Assembly (NCBI GenBank): GCA_946478935.1
Contig: CAMLEL010000177.1
Span: forward strand, 1-5,781
Origin: an uncultured Armatimonadota bacterium
GTDB lineage: Bacteria; Armatimonadota; Fimbriimonadia; Fimbriimonadales; Fimbriimonadaceae
Length of the DNA stretch: 5,781 nt
Direction of reading: 5' to 3'
Positions 1 to 5,781 of this stretch are shown here, in pieces; position 1 is the first letter of the stretch; each line of letters opens with the position of its first letter. The notes under the pieces are model-generated. The model was not told the origin of the DNA. It saw nothing but the letters and a program-made list of their open reading frames with translations, and made no database searches. Both the position numbers and the translations under genes were made by a program.

Positions 1-1436
1 ATGTCCTCCCGCCAGACCGCTCTTGCGTCAGGCGCCAACTGGAAGTAGAACTTGGCGCCCTTTCCAACCTCGGATTCTGCCCAAATCTGGCCGCCATGCC
101 GCTTGACGATCCGGTCGACAATCGCGAGGCCAATGCCGGTGCCCTCGAATTCTCGGTCATTGTGCAACCTCTGAAATGGAAGAAACAGCTTGTTGGCATA
201 GTCGGGATTAAATCCCACGCCATTGTCTTGAATTACGATCGCTTGTTTCTCGGCGTCATAAAACACCCGAATCTCGGGCCGGTCGTTTTGGCTTGAGAAT
301 TTCCAGGCATTTCGAAGGAGATTGTCCATCAGGGTGGTCAGCATCTTTCGATCTGCCATGAGGCGGATACCGGGCTCGACTTCCACACGGCGGCCCGAGT
401 TAGGATCGTCATTACTCAGTTCTTTCAGAATTCCTGTGGCGATCTCACTCGCATCTTGCTCTTCGATCGCAATGTCGGCTCGGGAAAGTCGGGATAGCGC
501 CAACAGCGTATCGATAAGCTCGCTCATCCGCCGACCCGAGGCTTTGATTCGGTCGAGGAACTCTTTACCGTCCTGATCCAGCTTCGATCCGTAGTCTTCC
601 TCCAGCATGCTGGCATAGGAAATGACCGCCCGAAGGGGGCCCCGGAGGTCGTGGGAGACGGAATAGCTGAACGCTTCCAATTCGTCCTTGGTCGCCTTCA
701 GCTCGCTCGTGCGTTGGCGCACGGCCTGTTCAAGCTCGCCGGCTGCGGCGACTCGACGCTCGATCCCTTCGTAGTATGCGCGGACTGCCCGCCACGACAG
801 GAAAAAGAGCAGGGTGATAATCGGAGTCGCCATCAGTCCGGTGGTCTGGTTGATTCGGCTCGTGGCGAGGTCGGAGACATTGGACTCCATTGTGAGCTGC
901 ACCCTGTTTCGCCTCAAGGAGGCGGCCAAGACGTTCACAATGCTCTTGATCTCGTCAGTGATGTCTTTGCCCTCACCGGCAATTTGCAAGTCTGCTGCGA
1001 CTGACGTTTTGCCAGATTCGAAAGCGGCCAGAGTTCTTTTCCAGTGTTGGTACCGTTGGCCGATGAGTTCGCTCAAGCGGACGACGTCGGCGCTGGGGAG
1101 TCCCAGAGAAGAGAATCCTCCCGATAAGTTTTTTAACTCTGGTTCAAAGCTCTCGGCATTGGAATAGAAAATGTCGAGAAATCGCGGGTTGGACGTCAGT
1201 AGGTAGCCGCGATGACCGGACTCAGCCAGTGCCACATCCGCAAGCAGTGATTCCAGCTGTATTTCCAACTCGTGGGAAGTGTGGATGCGGCGCTCGGTCG
1301 ACACGTCGGAAACGATTGCCTGCTCGATGGCAGAATTGCGCATCAAGGAAATGGCAAACAGAATCCCGAAACCGACCAAGAGGCCGATTTCCCACTTGAT
1401 TAGCGTTGAACGGAAGGCGGATCTTTTAACAAACAT
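1..1436 (-). CDS. CHASE3-domain sensor histidine kinase (partial, 3' end beyond left edge)
   Basis: This is a membrane sensor kinase expected to autophosphorylate on His and pass the phosphate to a response regulator not seen here. 478 residues are visible with no stop before the left edge. TM1 is at about 17-31. A periplasmic CHASE3-like domain at about 36-198 carries the hallmark GHRGYLL (74-80). TM2 is at about 199-216. A helical linker at 218-250 runs straight into HisKA with no recognisable HAMP domain. The phospho-acceptor is His262 in SVSHDLRGPLRAV. HATPase_c follows: N-box NLLRNAWKF (372-380), G1 DNGVGF (404-409), F-box-like LFLPFQRLH and G2 GTGIGLAIV (432-440). These motifs fit the Cph1/phytochrome-like kinase subfamily, but no photosensory domain is present. 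The catalytic core is complete, so few residues should be missing unless a receiver domain follows. The start is ATG 1436: an in-frame TAG lies five codons upstream and the next candidate start falls inside TM1. It lies 44 bp behind the prepilin gene on the same strand, so co-transcription is likely. The ligand is unknown. Confidence 0.93.
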   Translation of the reverse strand, partial: MFVKRSAFRSTLIKWEIGLLVGFGILFAISLMRNSAIEQAIVSDVSTERRIHTSHELEIQLESLLADVALAESGHRGYLLTSNPRFLDIFYSNAESFEPELKNLSGGFSSLGLPSADVVRLSELIGQRYQHWKRTLAAFESGKTSVAADLQIAGEGKDITDEIKSIVNVLAASLRRNRVQLTMESNVSDLATSRINQTTGLMATPIITLLFFLSWRAVRAYYEGIERRVAAAGELEQAVRQRTSELKATKDELEAFSYSVSHDLRGPLRAVISYASMLEEDYGSKLDQDGKEFLDRIKASGRRMSELIDTLLALSRLSRADIAIEEQDASEIATGILKELSNDDPNSGRRVEVEPGIRLMADRKMLTTLMDNLLRNAWKFSSQNDRPEIRVFYDAEKQAIVIQDNGVGFNPDYANKLFLPFQRLHNDREFEGTGIGLAIVDRIVKRHGGQIWAESEVGKGAKFYFQLAPDARAVWRED

Positions 1437-1445
1437 CCGCCTTCC
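1412..1445 (-). promoter_or_regulatory. Perfect inverted repeat over the kinase start codon (possible start-sequestering hairpin)
   Basis: The arms 1412-1422 and 1435-1445 are exact reverse complements (GGAAGGCGGAT / ATCCGCCTTCC, 11 bp), with a 12-nt loop. A T-G wobble and an A-T pair can extend the stem to 13 bp. In the minus-strand mRNA the 5' arm contains the purine-rich GGAAGGCGG just before the kinase start, plus the A and U of its AUG; the G is in the loop. The 3' arm lies in codons 5-9. Folding would hide the initiation site. No U-tract follows on either strand, so this is not a standard terminator. A DNA operator is the alternative. The repeat is seen directly; its function is inferred. 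Confidence 0.55.
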
Positions 1446-1480
1446 ATGCTAATACTAAGTTTGTTAAGATGCCAAGTACC

Positions 1481-2251
1481 TTATCGGAACCGCCAGGTGA
1501 TTTTCCCGAACGAATTCATCGATTTGGCTGAATACATCTTGGCGTGACCGTCGGCGAAGATCACGGGCGTCATCCCGTTGCCTTGCTTGTCTGCGCCGTA
1601 TCGAGCATAGATGGGCTTCATTTCTCCTGGGCTTAAGGCCGGATTGGCTACGACATAGTCATAGTCGGCAATGATTGGCAGTCCGTTCTTGTAAACACCA
1701 CTCGGATCGGCCGGTCCGTTGTATGGATTAAAGACATACCCTCTCCATTTGCCGCCCACTCCATGAGGTGTCGTTGCAAAGAGTCCAACACTTGCCGGCT
1801 CATCGGCGAGGCTGAAGTTTGCCGCGCTTGCGAATCCCTCGCAACCCGGCAACGCCGCGCCTTCCGCGCACTGAGTCGCCGTGAGGTCGACGCCGGCGGC
1901 GTCGGTAAAGCCAATAGACTGGTTATGGCGAACCGTCCAATCCGTTGCGAACTTGCCGTCCGTATCGTGGGCGACGAAGAGCTCCTTGTTTTTCACGTAG
2001 GGCTCGACCTTTGGGGGCCAAATCTCGGGATTACCGGGAGCGCCGGTCCGAATCGACGACGGAACAAAGTAGTCGTCATGATCACTTGCGTACATGTAAA
2101 CAGCGGTGCCGAGCTGCTTCATTTGGGCCAGCGCCCGGGTTTTCTTTGCAGCCAGCTTGGCTTGGGCGAAGACGGGGAATAAGATGGCGGCCAGTATCGC
2201 GATGATTGCGATGACCACCAAAAGCTCGATCAAGGTAAACGCTTTCTTCAT
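1481..2251 (-). CDS. Prepilin-type N-terminal cleavage/methylation domain protein (type IV pilin-like)
   Basis: This is a complete 256-residue pilin-like or pseudopilin-like protein. It should be inserted in the inner membrane, trimmed by a prepilin peptidase and assembled into a pilus or pseudopilus, or displayed at the envelope. The N-terminus MKKA|FTLIELL has a basic 4-residue leader. Residue -1 is Ala instead of the usual Gly, and Glu9 is the conserved Glu+5 of the mature protein. A hydrophobic helix (about 5-29) is followed by an amphipathic stretch to about 55 and a globular domain. FSLADEPASVGLFA (146-159) and the late motif PVIFADGHAKMYS (229-241) fit the DUF1559/H-X9-DG-like prepilin families abundant in Planctomycetota and Armatimonadota. 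Cys128 and Cys137 could form a disulfide. The start is fixed by the leader; its ribosome-binding site is weak (GGA about 8 nt upstream). No pilus assembly genes are visible. It follows the large membrane gene by 113 bp and precedes the kinase by 44 bp. Its precise role (major, minor or secretion pseudopilin) cannot be told. Confidence 0.93.
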   Translation of the reverse strand: MKKAFTLIELLVVIAIIAILAAILFPVFAQAKLAAKKTRALAQMKQLGTAVYMYASDHDDYFVPSSIRTGAPGNPEIWPPKVEPYVKNKELFVAHDTDGKFATDWTVRHNQSIGFTDAAGVDLTATQCAEGAALPGCEGFASAANFSLADEPASVGLFATTPHGVGGKWRGYVFNPYNGPADPSGVYKNGLPIIADYDYVVANPALSPGEMKPIYARYGADKQGNGMTPVIFADGHAKMYSAKSMNSFGKITWRFR

Positions 2252-2282
2252 AAGGGCATCCAGCGGAGGGACGTTTCAGCAA

Positions 2283-2296
2283 TGAGCAATTGTTCA
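2283..2296. promoter_or_regulatory. Quasi-palindrome upstream of the prepilin gene (possible operator)
   Basis: TGAGCAATTGTTCA is a 14-bp palindrome, centred on CAATTG, with one symmetric mismatched pair. It lies 32-45 bp upstream of the prepilin start. It is flanked and overlapped by a direct repeat of TTCAGC (2275-2280 and 2293-2298, 18 bp apart). The position suits a regulator site, but no convincing -35/-10 pair was found beside it, and short near-palindromes arise by chance. Confidence 0.2.
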
Positions 2297-2323
2297 GCCA
2301 AATGCGCTGGGCTGCGATTGATT

Positions 2324-2351
2324 GCTCCCAGAGTCATTATGCTCCGGGAGC
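2324..2351 (-). terminator. Hairpin after the large membrane gene (candidate terminator without U-tract)
   Basis: GCTCCCAGAG (2324-2333) and CTCCGGGAGC (2342-2351) pair into a 10-bp stem with one G-U wobble and an 8-nt loop. It begins 13 nt after the TAA of the large gene, in the gap before the prepilin gene. That position and the GC-rich stem suit an intrinsic terminator or a 3'-end stabiliser. However, the bases after it on the minus strand read AATCAATC, with no run of T, so efficient intrinsic termination is doubtful. Confidence 0.35.
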
Positions 2352-2364
2352 GAGTTAAGTTCCT

Positions 2365-5300
2365 TTATGCCGCCATTTTCTGGGCAAATGGCTCCAAAAC
2401 CCTTACCACGTTTTGGTATTGGCTGCTGGTGGAGAACACGATGTGATGATCGGCGGCGATCAGGTTTACGCCTGCTTGACCTACGGCTCCCAGGAATTTT
2501 TCCCGTCCGGTTTTTACATCCAAGATGATGAGCCGGCCATTCTTCTTTCCCTTGTCCGTGGTGATGGCAGCCAGGGTGTGATGACCCTTGTGGACAACGC
2601 CGATCAGCTTGCGTACGTCAGACGCTCCTTCGAATGCCTTCTCTCTGATGACTTTGCCATTCTTGAGATCCAGGCAGACAAGTTCCGACCCTGCAGGGTT
2701 GGCAAAGTACAGCTTGGACCCCAAAAGGACTGGCTGCGCGGCGTATGAGTCGATGCCCAATTCGACCGTGCTCTCTTGCGAGCCGAAGTGTCGGCAGAAA
2801 AGACCACCCTTTCCTCCATACACGGCCAATGGTTCCTGATTCAGGAGCGTCAGGTGTGTGAGCTCGGTCCCCTCGGGGCACTGGCCCAGAGTTTCCGTAC
2901 CATGCTCTGTCACCTCGACGACATGTCCGAGCCTCGATCCGGCAAACACTTTCGACTCGGAAGTACAGAACTGCAGTCCGGCAACCTCCATGTTCAGTGA
3001 CACGCCTTCTGCTGCCATCTGACCGCGCAAATCTCGGAAGTCGACAACGGCGCCGTCGGAGTGGCGCAGGCCGATCCACCGGCTCGCGCTGAGCAACTGG
3101 TCACGGTATTCGCCGGCGAACTGTTCGAGAACAAACCAACCTTGGACCGAGAGAACTTTAACCTTCTTTTCCTCGGCAACGAACAGGTTCTGACCTTTGA
3201 GGCACAATCGCCAATCGTCCGTGGGAATGATGTGATCCAATGTTAGGTGCCGGGAGTCTCGACCGGGCCAGAACCCATGGATTGTGCTTCCGCAGGAGTA
3301 CATCACTCTGCCGAATCCATAGGTGAGGGCCGCAATCGTATCCCCAATGGGAGCCGTCTCGATCGGAGTCAGCGGTTTGAGTTCGCCGTCGAACTGACCG
3401 AGTTGGAGCGGTCGCGAGGATTCGCTCGACCAGGTTCGAGCCCCAGAGCCACCAAACCCTGTCCAGTGACCCATTTGGGCTGAGGAATGGTCGTCTAGCT
3501 CGTGATCGAATGCCTCGACGACTTCCGAGGCCGACTTTGCCGGTTCCAACGACTTCAAAACCAGTTCGACGGCTTCTCGCTCGCCTGCCTTGTCCACGGT
3601 AGTTGGGTTGTCGATAACCTTCAGGGTCGGCAGGACTGCTTCTGGTTCATCGTCTTCAAACGTCTCGAGCCTTGCGGGAAGGTCCTCGAGTTTGAAGGTC
3701 ATTGGAGCTTCTTTGCCCGAACGTTGAGACTTGCCTTTGAGCTCCTTGACCGGCTCTTCTTCAGTCATCTTTTTGATGGCATTGTTGAAGTGGAACTCTT
3801 TAATTTCGGCCGGCTTTTCGGATTCGTCGTATCGGTACGAAAGCTCCTGGACATCCTTGAGAGATTTGGCCTTGGAGCCGTCCTTTTCGGGCTTGTCTTT
3901 CTTGCGACCGCCGACTTCGACAGGCACCAACTCCGCAGCTGGCGCCTCAACTGACGATGCGATCTCCGGACGCACTTCTTCGATAACTTCGGCAACGACA
4001 GGGGTGTCAACTACGCTTTCAGTTGAACCTTCCACTGACACCGTCGCACCCTCAGTTATCTCGGTCGCAACCTCGACGGGGACTTCCGAGGCCGGAGCGT
4101 CCGGCGTCACATTCTCGGGCTCATCTGGAGTCGCGGTTGATTCTTCGACATGCGACTCAGTAACGGCAGGAACTGACTCAGGAGCGAGGTCTTTCTCCTC
4201 GACGATGGCCTCAGGTTCGATTTCCGTGATCTCCGCCTCGATTTCTGGCTGAACCACAACGGCTTCTGGCTCAGGCTCGGATTGAGCTTCCTGGGCAGGC
4301 TCTGGTTCAGCCACTGGCTCTGCTTCTGCCAAAACCGATTTCTCGGATTGCGTTTCAGGCTCGGGAGCCAGCTCTACGATCGGGTTTTCAGGCTCTTCAG
4401 CCTCGATTTCGGCATGGACTTCAAGCTTTGCCTTTTTTGACTTCTTTGGCTCTTGAGCTTTGGCAAGCGGTTCCTCAACCGTGACGGGAGGGATGGCAGC
4501 AAAAGTGTGGGCCGAAATGAGTTCAGCCAAGTGGCTTCCTGATTCAGCGACCCGACCCGTCAGATTCTCGATTTGGACTCTCAGCGATTCTTGAACCTGG
4601 TTGATCGATTCGTCGTATCGAGGGAATCGCTCGGGCAATGACTCAATCGAGTTGCGCATCTCGGGCAGAGAGTCCAGTTTTTGCGAGACTTCGTCGATGC
4701 GATCCAGTTTCGAGCCAAAGCCTTCGAAGGAATGCAACTGGGCCTCAATCCCTCCGAGGTTGGGCATGGAAGTACGAATCGCTTCGAACTCAGCGGGCAG
4801 CTTCGAGATGCTCGCGCTAACATGCTCAAGAGACTTGGGCATCGAGAGCAGGGCTTCCTGGTTCGACCGTAGCGTCGCCATTTCGTTATGGAGGGCGGCA
4901 AGTTGCTTCGCGTGCTCCTGATGAACGCGCTTGAGGGCCTCGTCATATCCAGCGATTTGCGCTTGCAGCTGCCGATCTGCCTCGGCGGATTTGCCGGCTG
5001 CGGACTGGAGGATGTCGAGCGTGCTCAACTTGGCGACCGCCTCGTCCTGGGCTTTCACAACCAGCTTGAGCTCGGCGCGGAGGGCATCAGCCTCCTTCTT
5101 AAGCTCTGCTTGAGTTTTGGTGGCATCTTGACGCGTGGATTCGAGTTTCGCAACCAAATCAACGTGCCGTCGATCTGATTGACTGAGCTCGGTCGTGGCC
5201 TTGACAAGCTCATCGTTTCCATCCTTTGCCAGCTTCTCGATTCGGCCAAGACGCGCTTCGAACTCATCGATCTGTGCTCGGAATGCTCTGACGACGGGAG

Positions 5301-5781
5301 GATTCTTAACGAGTCTGTCCTGGCTCACTTCGATACGCTCGAGCCGCTCGGTGATTCGTCCGACGGTTTCCATGTAGAGGTTCTTTGCCTCTTTCGACAT
5401 CGAAGTCGTGAACTGCTGGGAGCGCCTGTTCATCATGAACATGAGTCCCATGAATACCGCGACACCGCCAACGATGTAGAGCCAGGGGATGTTATTGACC
5501 TGATTGATGATCGGGGTCATTACGGATTCCCCTCCTTTCTTGGCTGGTGGAACCGGAACATCCACCGACAGATACGCGGGGATGACTTTTCGCGTAGGAC
5601 GCGTACCCGCGACCATCACTTTGCCCTTGAACACCACTACGTCTGGGCTGACGGCGAGCTCGGCCTTGCCACTTGCGGGATCCAGCGACACAAGACAGTT
5701 CGGCTTGACGTCGGCGGCGGCGGAGAAAGTGATCGAGGTGATTCGATCATCTTTGGACACCTTGCCGGTCTTCTCGAAGAT
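2365..5781 (-). CDS. Large single-pass membrane protein: coiled coil, acidic linker, C-terminal PQQ/WD40-like propeller (5' end beyond right edge)
   Basis: I do not recognise a named family. The frame is open to the right edge and ends at TAA 2365-2367. Residues here are counted from the GTG at 5760 (1131 residues). Residues 1-75 are beta-rich. TM helix 93-110 is followed by NRR, predicting N-outside and C-cytoplasmic. Residues 122-420 are helical and coiled-coil-like, rich in A, E, K, L and Q. The tract 421-641 is acidic, rich in Pro/Glu/Val/Ala, with no F, W, Y, C or M: a disordered linker, bounded by basic patches KKSKKAK (439-445) and GGRKKDKPEK (618-627). Residues 642-760 are charged and helical. 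HWTGFGG (765-771) leads into about 7-8 repeats of roughly 40 residues (803-1125). Two have PQQ-like signatures, LVCLDLKNGKVI (1027-1038) and LIILDVKTGREKF (1077-1089). A structural or scaffold role is inferred; no catalytic site is visible. The true start is unresolved: GTG 5760 has only a weak ribosome-binding site and no signal peptide, while ATG 5520 has a strong one. Upstream codons keep GC-rich third positions, so coding probably extends past the edge. Confidence 0.85.
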   Translation of the reverse strand: MFEKTGKVSKDDRITSITFSAAADVKPNCLVSLDPASGKAELAVSPDVVVFKGKVMVAGTRPTRKVIPAYLSVDVPVPPAKKGGESVMTPIINQVNNIPWLYIVGGVAVFMGLMFMMNRRSQQFTTSMSKEAKNLYMETVGRITERLERIEVSQDRLVKNPPVVRAFRAQIDEFEARLGRIEKLAKDGNDELVKATTELSQSDRRHVDLVAKLESTRQDATKTQAELKKEADALRAELKLVVKAQDEAVAKLSTLDILQSAAGKSAEADRQLQAQIAGYDEALKRVHQEHAKQLAALHNEMATLRSNQEALLSMPKSLEHVSASISKLPAEFEAIRTSMPNLGGIEAQLHSFEGFGSKLDRIDEVSQKLDSLPEMRNSIESLPERFPRYDESINQVQESLRVQIENLTGRVAESGSHLAELISAHTFAAIPPVTVEEPLAKAQEPKKSKKAKLEVHAEIEAEEPENPIVELAPEPETQSEKSVLAEAEPVAEPEPAQEAQSEPEPEAVVVQPEIEAEITEIEPEAIVEEKDLAPESVPAVTESHVEESTATPDEPENVTPDAPASEVPVEVATEITEGATVSVEGSTESVVDTPVVAEVIEEVRPEIASSVEAPAAELVPVEVGGRKKDKPEKDGSKAKSLKDVQELSYRYDESEKPAEIKEFHFNNAIKKMTEEEPVKELKGKSQRSGKEAPMTFKLEDLPARLETFEDDEPEAVLPTLKVIDNPTTVDKAGEREAVELVLKSLEPAKSASEVVEAFDHELDDHSSAQMGHWTGFGGSGARTWSSESSRPLQLGQFDGELKPLTPIETAPIGDTIAALTYGFGRVMYSCGSTIHGFWPGRDSRHLTLDHIIPTDDWRLCLKGQNLFVAEEKKVKVLSVQGWFVLEQFAGEYRDQLLSASRWIGLRHSDGAVVDFRDLRGQMAAEGVSLNMEVAGLQFCTSESKVFAGSRLGHVVEVTEHGTETLGQCPEGTELTHLTLLNQEPLAVYGGKGGLFCRHFGSQESTVELGIDSYAAQPVLLGSKLYFANPAGSELVCLDLKNGKVIREKAFEGASDVRKLIGVVHKGHHTLAAITTDKGKKNGRLIILDVKTGREKFLGAVGQAGVNLIAADHHIVFSTSSQYQNVVRVLEPFAQKMAA
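5518..5538 (-). promoter_or_regulatory. Internal Shine-Dalgarno and ATG within the large gene (alternative start)
   Basis: AAAGGAGGGG (complement of 5529-5538) stands upstream of ATG 5520-5518, with 10 nt between AGGAGG and the ATG. This is the best ribosome-binding site in the window. The ATG is in frame with the large protein, at residue 81 counted from GTG 5760. Starting here would give a 1051-residue protein whose TM helix begins about 12 residues in, a normal N-terminal anchor. The ATG overlaps a TAA in the +1 frame (TAATG), the arrangement seen in translationally coupled gene pairs. The caution is that Lys-Lys-Gly-Gly codons produce this motif by chance. Confidence 0.45.

Noticed and set aside
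651..1167. Two overlapping plus-strand open frames of 117 residues opposite the kinase
   Set aside because: The minus strand here encodes the kinase linker and CHASE3 region with conserved motifs. The plus-strand products are shadows with no recognisable features.
1402..1447. Short ORF of 15 codons starting at ATG 1447, overlapping the kinase start out of frame
   Set aside because: There is no ribosome-binding site ahead of it and it is too short to judge. It is mentioned only with the hairpin finding.
1448..1480. Possible promoter (TTGGCA and TAGTAT or TATTAG) in the gap before the kinase
   Set aside because: The spacing between the boxes is only 13-15 bp and the -10 match is 4 of 6 at best, so it is not supportable.
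1763..2182. Plus-strand open frame of 139 residues opposite the prepilin gene
   Set aside because: It is fully antisense to a well-supported prepilin gene, and its Arg/Cys-rich translation looks like a shadow.
2252..2310. Possible sigma-70 promoter for the prepilin gene (TTGGCT, 17 bp, TGAAAC)
   Set aside because: The -35 matches 4 of 6 and the -10 only 3 of 6, which is near random expectation.
3502..4252. Long plus-strand open frames (150 and 173 residues) opposite the large gene
   Set aside because: They lie antisense to a strongly coding, GC-rich third-position frame and to its low-complexity acidic tract. Their Ser/Thr-rich or Phe/Leu-rich translations mirror that composition and show no domain or ribosome-binding site.
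5740..5781. GTG at 5760 as the true start of the large gene
   Set aside because: The frame stays open to the window edge, the codon has only a weak GAGAAG about 9 nt upstream, and the resulting N-terminus has no signal peptide, although the topology suggests residues before the TM helix are outside. The start is either beyond the edge or at ATG 5520.

Overview
The window looks like a piece of a bacterial chromosome, probably from the Armatimonadota (Fimbriimonas-like) or a relative with similar prepilins. The main clue is the pilin-like gene. Its N-terminus (MKKAFTLIELLVVIAIIAIL, then LFPVFAQAK) and its FADGH motif near the C-terminus match the large prepilin-like families I associate with Armatimonadota and Planctomycetota. 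This placement is from memory of those families, not from a search. Everything that looks real is on the minus strand. I see no tRNA, rRNA, IS element or CRISPR array.

In the direction of transcription (right to left) there are three genes. (1) A very large membrane protein gene is open from the right edge to a stop at 2365. It encodes a beta-rich N-terminal segment, one transmembrane helix, about 300 residues of coiled coil, a long acidic low-complexity tract without aromatic residues, and a C-terminal PQQ/WD40-like beta-propeller of about 7-8 blades. (2) After 113 bp comes a complete 256-residue prepilin-like protein (2251-1481). (3) After 44 bp comes a CHASE3-type sensor histidine kinase (1436 to beyond the left edge), with conserved HisKA and HATPase_c motifs.

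Three small non-coding or regulatory structures deserve attention. A perfect 11-bp inverted repeat (1412-1445) spans the kinase ribosome-binding region and part of its start codon, so the mRNA could hide its own start. A 10-bp hairpin (2324-2351) follows the large gene. Inside the large frame, a strong Shine-Dalgarno sequence precedes an ATG at 5520 that lies just before the transmembrane helix, and a TAATG overlap sits there in the +1 frame. This suggests an internal start, or two formerly separate, translationally coupled genes that now form one frame.

How the genes work together is inference. A secreted or surface pilin-like protein followed by a membrane sensor kinase could form a small co-transcribed unit, with the kinase expressed at a lower level. 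The large protein may be an envelope scaffold linking the membrane to a cytoplasmic propeller. None of the three can be given a specific substrate or pathway from sequence alone. There is no gene-free stretch longer than 113 bp.
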